DNA from: Pseudomonas sp. Q1-7
GTDB taxonomy: Bacteria > Pseudomonadota > Gammaproteobacteria > Pseudomonadales > Pseudomonadaceae
Assembly (NCBI RefSeq): GCF_028010285.1
Contig: NZ_CP116304.1
Span: 822,501 to 886,500 of the forward strand
Reading direction: 5' to 3'
Length of the DNA: 64,000 nucleotides
Shown here: positions 53,023 to 61,591 of the stretch, in pieces
Layout of the letters: each line of letters opens with the position of its first letter
Numbering within the stretch: the stretch's first letter is position 1
Position numbers and translations under genes: made by a program
Notes under the pieces: generated by a model
The model's database searches: none
Told to the model about the DNA's origin: nothing
Seen by the model: the letters and a program-made list of their open reading frames with translations, nothing else

Positions 53023-54465
53023 GTGACTGACAAGCGCTACGACAACTACATCGGCGGGGAATGGGTGACTGGCAGTGGCTGGTCGCGCAACATCAATCCC
53101 TCCGACCTGAGTGACTGCCTGGGCGAGTACGCCCAGGCCGACGCCGCCCAGGTGACCCAGGCCATCGCGGCGGCCCGTGCGGCCTTTCCGGCCTGGTCGG
53201 TGTCCGGCATCCAGGCCCGCGCCGATGCCCTGGACAAGGTGGGCAGCGAGATCCTCGCCCGCCGCGAGGAGCTGGGCACCCTGCTGGCGCGGGAGGAGGG
53301 CAAGACCCTGCCCGAAGCCATTGGCGAGGTGAGCCGCGCCGGCAATATCTTCAAGTTCTTCGCCGGCGAATGCCTGCGCCTTGCCGGCGAGGTACTGCCC
53401 TCGGTACGTCCCGGCGTGTCGGTGGAAGTCACCCGCGAGCCCCTGGGCGTGATCGGCCTGATCACCCCGTGGAACTTCCCCATCGCCATTCCCGCCTGGA
53501 AGATCGCCCCGGCGCTGGCCCACGGCAACTGCGTGGTGTTCAAGCCGGCGGACCTGGTGCCCGGCAGCGCCTGGGCCCTGGCCGAGATCATCTCCCGCGC
53601 CGGCTTCCCCGCCGGGGTGTTCAACCTGGTGATGGGCAGCGGCCGGGTGGTCGGCGAGGCCCTGGTCAATGACCCGCGCGTCGACGGCATCAGCTTCACC
53701 GGCTCGGTGGGTGTGGGCCGTGGCATCGCCGCTGCCTGCGTGGCCCGTGGCGCCAAGGTCCAGCTGGAAATGGGTGGCAAGAACCCGCAGGTGATCCTCG
53801 ACGACGCCGACCTCAAGACCGCCGTCGAGCTCGCCGTGCAAAGCGCCTTCTATTCCACCGGCCAGCGTTGCACCGCCAGCAGCCGCCTGATCGTCACCGC
53901 CGGTATCCATGACCGCTTCGTCGAAGCCATGGCCGAACGCATGCGCGCTATCCGCGTCGGCCACGCGCTGCAGAGCGGCGTCGACATCGGCCCGGTGGTG
54001 TCCCAGGCGCAACTGGAGCAGGATCTCGGCTACATCGAAATCGGCCGCGGCGAAGGCGCGCGTCTGGTGGTCGGTGGCGAGCGGGTGCGCTGCGAGACCG
54101 AGGGCTACTTCATGGCCCCGACGCTGTTCGCCGACAGCGACGCGGAGATGCGCATCAGCCGCGAGGAAATCTTCGGTCCGGTGGCCAACGTCATCCGCGT
54201 AGCCAACTACGAAGAGGCGCTGGCGCTGGCCAACGACACCGAGTTCGGTCTGTCGGCCGGCATCGCCACCACTTCGCTGAAGTACGCCAACCACTTCAAG
54301 CGTCATGCCCAGGCCGGCATGGTCATGGTCAACCTGCCCACTGCCGGGGTGGATTACCACGTGCCATTCGGTGGTCGCAAAGGTTCGTCCTACGGCCCGC
54401 GCGAACAGGGGCGCTACGCCCAGGAGTTCTACACCACGGTGAAGACCACCTACATCGGCGGCTGA
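53023..54465 (+). CDS. 2-oxoglutarate semialdehyde dehydrogenase
   Basis: A 480-residue aldehyde dehydrogenase that oxidises the KdgD product to 2-oxoglutarate with NAD(P). Catalytic Cys283 (GQRCTAS) and Glu249 (LEMGGKNP) are in place, as are the cofactor motifs PWNFP and FTGSVGVGR. It starts at GTG 53023. Its place after kdgD fixes the likely substrate; other semialdehydes cannot be excluded by sequence. A hairpin and a Crc-type motif follow. Confidence 0.93.
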   Translation: MTDKRYDNYIGGEWVTGSGWSRNINPSDLSDCLGEYAQADAAQVTQAIAAARAAFPAWSVSGIQARADALDKVGSEILARREELGTLLAREEGKTLPEAIGEVSRAGNIFKFFAGECLRLAGEVLPSVRPGVSVEVTREPLGVIGLITPWNFPIAIPAWKIAPALAHGNCVVFKPADLVPGSAWALAEIISRAGFPAGVFNLVMGSGRVVGEALVNDPRVDGISFTGSVGVGRGIAAACVARGAKVQLEMGGKNPQVILDDADLKTAVELAVQSAFYSTGQRCTASSRLIVTAGIHDRFVEAMAERMRAIRVGHALQSGVDIGPVVSQAQLEQDLGYIEIGRGEGARLVVGGERVRCETEGYFMAPTLFADSDAEMRISREEIFGPVANVIRVANYEEALALANDTEFGLSAGIATTSLKYANHFKRHAQAGMVMVNLPTAGVDYHVPFGGRKGSSYGPREQGRYAQEFYTTVKTTYIGG

Positions 54466-54483
54466 TCCGACGCGTCGGCACAT

Positions 54484-54506
54484 CGCGGGGCAGCCTCTGC
54501 CCCGCG
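54484..54506 (+). other. Intercistronic hairpin
   Basis: CGCGGGGCAG pairs with CTGCCCCGCG around CCT, with no T-tract. It lies between the aldehyde dehydrogenase and the next dehydratase and may be a processing or stability element. Confidence 0.55.
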
Positions 54507-54528
54507 CTTCAACAGCAACTACCGGTAC

Positions 54529-54536
54529 AACAACAA
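54529..54536 (+). promoter_or_regulatory. Candidate Hfq-Crc site
   Basis: AACAACAA about 20 nt before the GTG start at 54556. A GGTACAAC just upstream (54524-54531) partly resembles the operator half-site. Confidence 0.58.
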
Positions 54537-54555
54537 GCACAGGTAGGAATCGGTC

Positions 54556-55827
54556 GTGAAGATCAAACGAGTCAGAGTTACCCCCATCGCCTTTCGCGAT
54601 GCGCCGCTGCTCAACGCCAGCGGTATCCACGAACCCTTCGCGCTGCGCTCGATCATCGAGGTGGAAGGCGACAACGGCCATGTCGGCCTCGGCGAAAGCT
54701 ACGGCGACGCGCCGGTCCTGGCCGTGCTGCAAGCCATGCAGGACAGCCTGGTCGGGCTGGACGCCTTCGACCTCAACGGCCTGCGCGCCCGCGTCGTGCA
54801 GACGGTCGCCCGCCTCGGGCCGGCCAGGGCCGGTGCCGAACTGGCGCCCGGCTCCCATCCCAGCAAGCAGGTGGCCAACGCCTATTCCGCCTTCGAGGTG
54901 GCCTTCCTCGACCTGCAGGCGCGCTCCCTGGGCTTGCCCCTGGTCGACCTGCTGGGCGGTGCCGTGCGCACCGAGGTGCCTTTCAGCGCGTACCTGTTCT
55001 TCAAGTACGCCGAGCACATCGACGCGCCCTACGCGCCGGACTCCTGGGGCGAAGCCCTGTCCGAGGCGCAGATCGTCGCCCAGGCCGCGCGCATGATCGA
55101 GGCCCACGGCTTCCAGAGCATCAAGCTCAAGGCCGGTGCCTTGCAGCCGGAGCACGAAGTCGCCTGCATCAAGGCGTTGAAGAAGGCCTTCCCCGATCAC
55201 CCGTTGCGCATCGACCCCAACGGCAACTGGTCGCTGGAAACCGCCGTGCGCATGGCCGAGCTGCTCGGCGACGACCTGCAGTACTACGAGGACCCGACTC
55301 CCGGCCTGGAAGGCATGGCTGAGCTGCACGAGCGCACCGGTCTGTCCCTGGCCACCAACATGGTGGTCACCGACTTCGACGAGTTCCGCCGCAGCGTGGC
55401 GCTGAACAGCGTGCAGATCGTCCTCGCCGACCACCACTACTGGGGCGGCCTGCGGGATACCCAGGCGCTGGCGCGGATGTGCGACACCTTCGGCCTCGGC
55501 CTGTCGATGCACTCCAACTCGCACCTCGGCATCAGCCTGATGGCCATGACCCACGTGGCCGCCGCGGTGCCCAACCTCACCTACGCCTGCGACACCCACT
55601 ACCCCTGGCAGGAAGAGGACGAGGAGGTCATCAAGGGTGGCAAACTGCCGATCCGCAACGGGTGCGTGAGCATCACTCGCGCGCCCGGCCTGGGTGTCGA
55701 GCTGGACCAGGATCAACTGGCCAAGCTGCATGAGCAGTTCCTGTCCATCGACATCCGTAGTCGCGACGACGCACGGCAGATGCGCAAGTACGACCCGGCC
55801 TGGAAGATCAGCAAGCCGAGGTTCTGA
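54556..55827 (+). CDS. Glucarate dehydratase-like enolase superfamily enzyme
   Basis: A 423-residue member of the mandelate racemase/enolase superfamily, glucarate dehydratase subgroup. Catalytic residues appear intact: Lys190/Lys192 (IKLKAG), metal ligands Asp220 (RIDPNGNW) and Glu245 (YYEDPTP) with the Asn in ATNMVVTD, and the His319-Asp292 dyad (MHSNSHLG, LADHHYW). It is clearly diverged from GudD at 57306, so it may prefer another aldarate such as galactarate or act as a GudX-like relative. Start GTG 54556. Confidence 0.83.
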   Translation: MKIKRVRVTPIAFRDAPLLNASGIHEPFALRSIIEVEGDNGHVGLGESYGDAPVLAVLQAMQDSLVGLDAFDLNGLRARVVQTVARLGPARAGAELAPGSHPSKQVANAYSAFEVAFLDLQARSLGLPLVDLLGGAVRTEVPFSAYLFFKYAEHIDAPYAPDSWGEALSEAQIVAQAARMIEAHGFQSIKLKAGALQPEHEVACIKALKKAFPDHPLRIDPNGNWSLETAVRMAELLGDDLQYYEDPTPGLEGMAELHERTGLSLATNMVVTDFDEFRRSVALNSVQIVLADHHYWGGLRDTQALARMCDTFGLGLSMHSNSHLGISLMAMTHVAAAVPNLTYACDTHYPWQEEDEEVIKGGKLPIRNGCVSITRAPGLGVELDQDQLAKLHEQFLSIDIRSRDDARQMRKYDPAWKISKPRF

Positions 55828-55858
55828 CACCCGTCCGCTGCCTGCGGAATGCACAACC

Positions 55859-55879
55859 CTCGCGCGCCAGCCGCGCGAG
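55859..55879 (+). other. Intercistronic hairpin before gudP
   Basis: CTCGCGCG pairs with CGCGCGAG around CCAGC; no T-tract. It sits 30 nt after the preceding stop codon. Confidence 0.5.
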
Positions 55880-55888
55880 CTCTTCGAC

Positions 55889-55896
55889 AAGAACAA
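55889..55896 (+). promoter_or_regulatory. Candidate Hfq-Crc site before gudP
   Basis: AAGAACAA, 16 nt upstream of the ATG at 55913; matches AANAANAA. Confidence 0.55.
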
Positions 55897-55912
55897 TTCA
55901 GAGAGAAGAACC

Positions 55913-57286
55913 ATGGGCCAGACACTGCAAAGAACCCGTGTGCGCTACCTGATCCTGCTCATGCTGTTCCTGGTGACCACGATCAACTATGCCGACCGTG
56001 CCACCATTTCCATCGCCGGCTCCGCCATGCAGAAGGACCTGGGCATCGACGCCGTCATGCTCGGCTACATCTTCTCCGCCTTCGGCTGGGCCTATGTGCT
56101 CGGCCAGATTCCCGGCGGCTGGCTCCTCGACCGCTTCGGCTCCAAGCGTGTCTATGCCTTCAGCATCTTCACCTGGTCGGTGTTCACCCTGTTGCAGGGC
56201 TTCGTCGACGTGGTGCCCATCGCCTGGTCGGTGATGACCCTGTTCATGCTGCGCTTCCTGGTGGGCTTCGCCGAAGCGCCGTCCTTCCCCGGCAACGCGC
56301 GCATCGTCGCCGCCTGGTTCCCCACCGCCGAGCGCGGCACCGCTTCGGCGATCTTCAACTCCGCGCAGTACTTCGCCACCGTGATCTTCGCCCCGCTGAT
56401 GGGCTGGATCGTCCACAGCTTCGGCTGGGAGCACGTGTTCATCGTCATGGGGGTGATCGGCATCCTGTTCTCCGGGGTCTGGCTGAAGTTCATCTACAAC
56501 CCCAAGGAACACCCGCTGATCAACCAGGCCGAGATCGATCATCTCGCCAGCAATGGCGCCCTGGTGGACATGGACCAGAACCGTCGCCTGCCGGGCAACG
56601 GGCCGAAGTGGGAGCACGTCAAGCAACTGGTGAGCAACCGCATGATGGCCGGCATCTACCTGGGCCAGTTCTGCATCAACGCGCTCACCTACTTCTTCCT
56701 CACCTGGTTCCCGGTGTACCTGGTGCAGGAACGCGGCATGACCATCCTCAAGGCGGGCATCATCGCCTCCCTGCCGGCCATCTGCGGCTTCATCGGCGGC
56801 GTACTCGGCGGCGTGCTTTCCGATTGGCTGCTGCGTCGCGGCCATAGCCTCAGCGTGGCGCGCAAGACCCCGATCGTCTGCGGCATGCTGCTGTCCATGA
56901 GCATGATCCTGTGCAACTACGTGGACGCCGACTGGATGGTGGTGGGCTTCATGGCCCTGGCCTTCTTCGGCAAGGGCATCGGCGCCCTCGGCTGGGCGGT
57001 GATGTCGGACACCTCGCCCAAGCAGATCGCCGGCCTCTCCGGCGGCATCTTCAACACCTGCGGCAACCTGTCGTCGATCTCCACCCCCATCGTCATTGGC
57101 TACATCATCGCCGCCACCGGTTCCTTCAAGTGGGCCCTGGTCTTCGTTGGCATCAACGCCTTCGTCGCCGCCTTCAGCTACCTGTTCATCGTCGGCGAGA
57201 TCAAGCGCATCGAGCTCAAGGGCGCAACGCCCGAACCCGAGGCTCCGTCGGCCGGCGAAGCGCCCGCCGCCAGCCCGGCCCGCTAA
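55913..57286 (+). CDS. gudP: MFS aldarate transporter (GudP-like)
   Basis: A 457-residue anion:cation symporter-type major facilitator with twelve hydrophobic segments. It opens with [21 protein letters not shown], typical of D-glucarate/galactarate and related sugar-acid carriers, and keeps [13 protein letters not shown] after helix 2. It probably imports glucarate or galactarate across the inner membrane, complementing the TRAP system. The start MGQTLQ is preceded by AGAGAGAAG. gudD follows after 19 nt. Confidence 0.88.
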   Translation: MGQTLQRTRVRYLILLMLFLVTTINYADRATISIAGSAMQKDLGIDAVMLGYIFSAFGWAYVLGQIPGGWLLDRFGSKRVYAFSIFTWSVFTLLQGFVDVVPIAWSVMTLFMLRFLVGFAEAPSFPGNARIVAAWFPTAERGTASAIFNSAQYFATVIFAPLMGWIVHSFGWEHVFIVMGVIGILFSGVWLKFIYNPKEHPLINQAEIDHLASNGALVDMDQNRRLPGNGPKWEHVKQLVSNRMMAGIYLGQFCINALTYFFLTWFPVYLVQERGMTILKAGIIASLPAICGFIGGVLGGVLSDWLLRRGHSLSVARKTPIVCGMLLSMSMILCNYVDADWMVVGFMALAFFGKGIGALGWAVMSDTSPKQIAGLSGGIFNTCGNLSSISTPIVIGYIIAATGSFKWALVFVGINAFVAAFSYLFIVGEIKRIELKGATPEPEAPSAGEAPAASPAR

Positions 57287-57305
57287 TGACAAGAAGGACT
57301 GCGAG

Positions 57306-58652
57306 ATGACCCCACACAACCTGCCCAGCGGCACGCCGCGTATCACCGAACTCACCGTCGTCCCGGTGGCCGGCCAGGACAGCATGCTGATGAACCTCAG
57401 CGGCGCCCACGGTCCGTACTTCACCCGTAACGTGGTGATCCTCAAGGACAACGCCGGCCATGTCGGCGTCGGCGAAGTGCCCGGCGGCGAAGCCATTCGC
57501 CAGACCCTGGAAGATGCCCGCGGCCTGCTCGTGGGCCAGTCCATCGGCCACTACCAGCGCCTGCTCAACCAGGTGCGCCAGGCCTTCGCCGACCGCGACG
57601 CCGGCGGCCGTGGCCTGCAGACCTTCGACCTGCGCATCGCCATCCATGCCGTCACCGCGCTGGAAGCGGCGCTGCTCGACCTGCTGGGCCAGCACCTGGA
57701 CGTGCCGGTGGCGGCCCTGCTCGGCGAAGGCCAGCAGCGCGACGAGGTGGAGATGCTCGGCTACCTGTTCTACATCGGCGACCGCAACAAGACCGACCTC
57801 GGCTACCGCAGCGAGGCCGATGCCGATGACGCCTGGTTCCGCGTGCGCAACGAAGAGGCGCTGACCCCCGAGGCGGTGGTGCGCCTGGCCGAGGCGGCCC
57901 ACGCCCGCTACGGCTTCAACGACTTCAAGCTCAAGGGCGGCGTATTGCCGGGCGAAGCGGAAATCGAAGCGGTGACCGCGCTGGCCGAGCGCTTCCCCGA
58001 GGCGCGCATCACCCTCGACCCGAATGGTGCGTGGTCGCTCAAGCAGGCCATCGCCCTGTGCCGCGACCAGCACCCTGTACTGGCTTACGCCGAAGATCCC
58101 TGCGGTGCCGAGAACGGCTATTCCGGCCGCGAGGTGATGGCCGAGTTCCGCCGTGCCACCGGCCTGCCCACCGCGACCAACATGATTGCCACCGACTGGC
58201 GCCAGATGGGCCACGCCATTTCCCTGCAATCGGTGGACATCCCCCTGGCCGACCCGCACTTCTGGACCATGCAAGGTTCGGTGCGGGTGGCGCAGATGTG
58301 CAACGACTGGGGCCTGACCTGGGGCTCGCACTCCAACAACCACTTCGACATTTCCCTGGCGATGTTCACCCACGTCGCCGCGGCCGCGCCGGGCCGGATC
58401 ACCGCCATCGACACTCACTGGATCTGGCAGGACGGCCAGCGCCTGACCAAGGAACCGCTGCGTATCGTCAACGGCAAGGTGGCCGTGCCGCAGAAGCCGG
58501 GCCTGGGCGTCGAGCTGGACACGGACGAACTGGCCAAGGCCCATGCGTTGTACAAGGCCAAGGGCCTGGGCGCCCGCGACGACGCGGTGGCCATGCAGTT
58601 CCTGGTGCCGAACTGGACCTTCGACAACAAGCGTCCCTGCCTGGTGCGCTGA
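57306..58652 (+). CDS. gudD: Glucarate dehydratase
   Basis: A 448-residue enolase-superfamily dehydratase converting D-glucarate (and L-idarate) to 5-dehydro-4-deoxyglucarate. Lys208 and Lys210 (DFKLKGG), metal ligands Asp238 (TLDPNGAW) and Glu263 (YAEDPCG) with Asn in ATNMIATDW, and the His342-Asp316 dyad ([19 protein letters not shown]) agree with the E. coli enzyme. The start is the ATG at 57306; a much longer open frame overlaps gudP and is rejected. Confidence 0.95.
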   Translation: MTPHNLPSGTPRITELTVVPVAGQDSMLMNLSGAHGPYFTRNVVILKDNAGHVGVGEVPGGEAIRQTLEDARGLLVGQSIGHYQRLLNQVRQAFADRDAGGRGLQTFDLRIAIHAVTALEAALLDLLGQHLDVPVAALLGEGQQRDEVEMLGYLFYIGDRNKTDLGYRSEADADDAWFRVRNEEALTPEAVVRLAEAAHARYGFNDFKLKGGVLPGEAEIEAVTALAERFPEARITLDPNGAWSLKQAIALCRDQHPVLAYAEDPCGAENGYSGREVMAEFRRATGLPTATNMIATDWRQMGHAISLQSVDIPLADPHFWTMQGSVRVAQMCNDWGLTWGSHSNNHFDISLAMFTHVAAAAPGRITAIDTHWIWQDGQRLTKEPLRIVNGKVAVPQKPGLGVELDTDELAKAHALYKAKGLGARDDAVAMQFLVPNWTFDNKRPCLVR

Positions 58653-58671
58653 AGCGAGAACCAAGCTGACC

Positions 58672-58757
58672 CGTAGGGTGGACATCGCTCTTCATGTCCA
58701 CCATCGGCGCCGATCCCACTCCCGATGGTGGATCGGTGAAGCGTGATCCACCCTACG
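58672..58757. repeat. Palindromic repeat element between gudD and garD
   Basis: Two 36-bp arms (58672-58707 and 58722-58757) form a long imperfect inverted repeat: the outer 11 bp (CGTAGGGTGGA) and inner 11 bp (TCCACCATCGG) are identical, the middle 14 bp vary. Size and shape fit the extragenic palindromes common in Pseudomonas. It starts 19 nt after gudD. Confidence 0.82.
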
Positions 58758-58780
58758 AACGTCCACCGCCTCACCCCGAG

Positions 58781-58788
58781 AACAACAA
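58781..58788 (+). promoter_or_regulatory. Candidate Hfq-Crc site before garD
   Basis: AACAACAA, 11 nt upstream of the ATG at 58800 and adjacent to the ribosome binding site GGAG. Confidence 0.6.
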
Positions 58789-58799
58789 TGGAGTCAGTC

Positions 58800-60356
58800 A
58801 TGCAGTTGATCCAACACCAGGACTCCCCGCGCCACGTGCGCCTGCACCCCGATGACAACGTCGCCATTGTCATCAACGAGCAGGGCGTGGCCGAGGGCGG
58901 CCAGTTCCCCGATGGGCTGGTCACCCGTGAAGCCATTCCCCAGAGCCACAAGGTCACCCTGGTGGACATCCCCGCCGGCGGCGCCGTGCTGCGCTACGGC
59001 ACGGTCATCGGCCATGCCCTGCGGGATATCCCCCGAGGCAGCTGGGTGCGCGAGGAGCTGCTGAGCATCCCCGAGGCGCCCGGCCTGGACCGCCTGCCCA
59101 TGGCCACCGCCGTACCGCCGCCCCTGGCGGAGCTTCCGGGCTACACCTTCGAGGGTTTCCGCAATCCGGACGGCAGCGTCGGCACCCGCAACATCCTCGG
59201 CGTCACCACCACCGTGCAGTGCGTCACCGGCGTGCTGGACCACTGTGTCCAGCGGGTGCGCCAGGAAATCCTGCCCAAGTACCCGCATGTCGATGACGTC
59301 ATCGCCCTGACCCACAGCTACGGCTGCGGCGTGGCCATCAACGCGCCGGATGCGGTGATCCCGATCCGCACCCTGCACAACATCGCGCGCAACCCCAACC
59401 TCGGCGGCCAGGCGCTGGTGATCGGCCTTGGCTGCGAGAAGCTGCAGGCCGAGCAACTGATGCCCGGCGACGCCCTCACCGCCGGCCAGGACGAGGACGC
59501 CTGGCTGTTCCGCCTGCAGGATTCGGACAGCGGCTTCGCCGGCATGGTCGAGCAGATCATGGGCATGATCGAGGATCGCCTGAAGGTGCTCGACCAGCGC
59601 CGTCGGGAAACCTGCCCGGCCTCGGAGCTGGTGCTGGGCATGCAGTGCGGCGGCAGCGACGCCTTCTCCGGCGTCACCGCCAACCCGGCCCTGGGTGTGG
59701 CCGCCGACTTGCTGGTGCGTGCCGGCGCCACCGTGATGTTCTCGGAAAACACCGAAGTGCGCGACGGCATCCACCTGCTGACCCCGCGCGCCGCGACGGC
59801 TGAGGTGGCCCAGGCCCTGGTGCGCGAGATGGACTGGTACGACCGCTACCTCGCCCGTGGCATGGCCGATCGCAGCGCCAACACCACGCCGGGCAACAAG
59901 AAGGGCGGGCTGAACAACATCGTCGAGAAGGCCATGGGCTCCATCGCCAAGTCCGGCAACAGCGCCATCGCCGGCGTGGTCGCCCCTGGCGAGCGCGTGC
60001 GCGGCAAGGGCCTGCAGTACTGCGCCACCCCGGCCAGCGATTTCGTCTGCGGCACCCTGCAACTGGCCGCCGGCATGAACCTGCACGTGTTCACCACCGG
60101 GCGCGGTACGCCTTACGGCCTGGCGATGGTGCCGGTGATCAAGGTGTCCACCCGCACCCAGCTCGCTGAGCGCTGGCCGGACCTGATCGATGTCGATGCC
60201 GGGCGCATCACCTCGGGGCGCATCAGCCTGGAGGAACTGGGGTGGGAGCTGTTCCGCTACTACCTGGACGTGGCCAGCGGCAAGGAACGCACCTGGGCCG
60301 AGAAGCACCGGCTGCACAACGACCTGACCCTGTTCAACCCGGCGCCCATCACCTGA
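58800..60356 (+). CDS. garD: Galactarate dehydratase
   Basis: A 518-residue UxaA/GarD-family dehydratase that converts galactarate to 5-dehydro-4-deoxyglucarate and needs a divalent metal. An N-terminal SAF-like domain ([19 protein letters not shown]) is followed by the main domain ([36 protein letters not shown] and the C-terminal TTGRGTPYG). The ATG at 58800 has GGAG in front; earlier in-frame starts fall in or near the repeat. A hydroxyacid dehydrogenase follows after 26 nt. Confidence 0.94.
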   Translation: MQLIQHQDSPRHVRLHPDDNVAIVINEQGVAEGGQFPDGLVTREAIPQSHKVTLVDIPAGGAVLRYGTVIGHALRDIPRGSWVREELLSIPEAPGLDRLPMATAVPPPLAELPGYTFEGFRNPDGSVGTRNILGVTTTVQCVTGVLDHCVQRVRQEILPKYPHVDDVIALTHSYGCGVAINAPDAVIPIRTLHNIARNPNLGGQALVIGLGCEKLQAEQLMPGDALTAGQDEDAWLFRLQDSDSGFAGMVEQIMGMIEDRLKVLDQRRRETCPASELVLGMQCGGSDAFSGVTANPALGVAADLLVRAGATVMFSENTEVRDGIHLLTPRAATAEVAQALVREMDWYDRYLARGMADRSANTTPGNKKGGLNNIVEKAMGSIAKSGNSAIAGVVAPGERVRGKGLQYCATPASDFVCGTLQLAAGMNLHVFTTGRGTPYGLAMVPVIKVSTRTQLAERWPDLIDVDAGRITSGRISLEELGWELFRYYLDVASGKERTWAEKHRLHNDLTLFNPAPIT

Positions 60357-60382
60357 AGGCCGGAATACCAAGGAGCATCGGG

Positions 60383-61321
60383 ATGGACTGCAGAATCCTC
60401 CAGGTCGGCCCGCTGACCGAACGCTTCAACCGGCGCCTCGCCAGCGAGCACGCGGTCGTGCCGCTGTGGTGCCAGGGCGATGCCCTGGCCTTTCTCGACG
60501 GGCAGGGCGCCGGCTTCGACATCGTCGTCACCTCGGCGCGCTTCGGCTGTTCCGCCGCCATGCTGGAACGCCTGCCGAACGTTCGCGCCATCTGCAGCTT
60601 CGGCGTCGGCTACGACGCCATCGCGGTGGAGGCGGCGCGGCAGCGCGGCATCCAGGTCAGCTACACGCCGGACGTGCTCAACGACTGCGTGGCGGACCTG
60701 GCCATGGGCCTGGTGATCGACTGCGCGCGGCGCATCAGCGCGGCGGATCGCTTCGTTCGCGCGGGCCTCTGGACCGCCGGCAACTTCCCCCTGGCGCGCA
60801 AGGTCAGCGGCAAGCGGCTGGGCATCGTCGGGCTCGGCCGCATTGGCAAGGACGTGGCGCGCCGGGCAAGCGGCTTCGACATGCAGGTGCGCTACCACAA
60901 TCGCCGGCCGGATGCCGACGCGCCCTACGGCTTCGAAGCGGACCTGCTGGCGCTCGCGCGCTGGTCCGACTTCCTGGTGCTGACCTGTCCGGGCGGCGCC
61001 GCCACCCATCACCTGATTTCGGCGCCGGTGCTCGACGCCCTGGGGCCGGAGGGCATCCTGGTCAATGTCTCCCGGGGTTCGGTGGTGGACGAAACCGCAC
61101 TGGTGGCGGCGTTGCTGGAAGGGCGCCTGGGCGGTGCCGGGCTGGATGTGTTCGAGGCCGAACCGCAGGTGCCAGACGCCTTGCTGGCGCTGGATAACCT
61201 GGTGCTGGCGCCGCATATCGGCAGCGGCACCGAGGAAACCCGCTTGCAGATGGAGGAACTGGTGTTCGCCAACCTGCGGGCTTTCACGGACAAGGGCGAG
61301 TTGCTCACCCCGGTGGTCTGA
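60383..61321 (+). CDS. D-2-hydroxyacid dehydrogenase (glyoxylate/hydroxypyruvate reductase-like)
   Basis: A 312-residue NAD(P)-dependent D-2-hydroxyacid dehydrogenase. The Rossmann motif GLGRIGKDVARR lies near residue 150, and the catalytic triad is Arg231 (NVSRGSVVDE), Glu260 (FEAEPQVP) and His278 (APHIGSG). Family members reduce glyoxylate, hydroxypyruvate or 2-ketogluconate. The KDG route to 2-oxoglutarate needs no such step, so its role here is open. It is apparently co-transcribed with garD. Confidence 0.87.
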   Translation: MDCRILQVGPLTERFNRRLASEHAVVPLWCQGDALAFLDGQGAGFDIVVTSARFGCSAAMLERLPNVRAICSFGVGYDAIAVEAARQRGIQVSYTPDVLNDCVADLAMGLVIDCARRISAADRFVRAGLWTAGNFPLARKVSGKRLGIVGLGRIGKDVARRASGFDMQVRYHNRRPDADAPYGFEADLLALARWSDFLVLTCPGGAATHHLISAPVLDALGPEGILVNVSRGSVVDETALVAALLEGRLGGAGLDVFEAEPQVPDALLALDNLVLAPHIGSGTEETRLQMEELVFANLRAFTDKGELLTPVV

Positions 61322-61365
61322 CTCGCCCCCAGATAGCGGAGGTCGCGTCGGGCGGCCTTCCTATA

Positions 61366-61392
61366 CGGCGCCGGGCCACACGCCTGGCGCCG
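61366..61392 (+). other. GC-rich hairpin downstream of the dehydrogenase
   Basis: CGGCGCCGGG pairs with CCTGGCGCCG (one G-U) around CCACACG. No T-tract follows, so it may only protect the 3' end; the true terminator follows at 61430. Confidence 0.45.
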
Positions 61393-61429
61393 GATTACTC
61401 CCACGGACTGAGCTGCAGATTCGCGGCGA

Positions 61430-61459
61430 CGGCGCACCACGAGTGCGCCGATTTTTTTT
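61430..61459 (+). terminator. Terminator of the garD operon
   Basis: CGGCGCAC pairs with GTGCGCCG around CACGA, followed by A and eight T residues. Confidence 0.9.
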
Positions 61460-61477
61460 AGGCGCCGCAGGCCTCCC

Positions 61478-61559
61478 GTAGGTTGGGTTGAGGTACGAAA
61501 CCCAACACTGCGAGGTCGGGCTTTGCCGCGTTGGGCCTCGTTCCTCGGCGCCAACCTAC
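61478..61559. repeat. Palindromic repeat element near the IS
   Basis: An imperfect inverted repeat beginning GTAGGTTGGGTTGAGGTACG and ending in GCCAACCTAC, about 82 bp, with inner arms AACCCAAC and GTTGGG. It belongs to the same general class of extragenic palindrome as the element at 58672 but has a different sequence. It lies 32 bp from the IS left end. Confidence 0.75.
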
Positions 61560-61583
61560 CTGGCCTGCGCTTGAATCCCTGCC

Positions 61584-61591
61584 AAGAAAAA
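61584..61591. repeat. Left target-site duplication of the IS
   Basis: AAGAAAAA, identical to the 8 bp at 62897-62904 on the other side of the element. Confidence 0.85.

Noticed and set aside
52057..55914. 1285-codon minus-strand open frame opposite kdgD, the aldehyde dehydrogenase and the dehydratase
   Set aside because: Antisense shadow of three well-supported genes in GC-rich DNA; no domain is visible.
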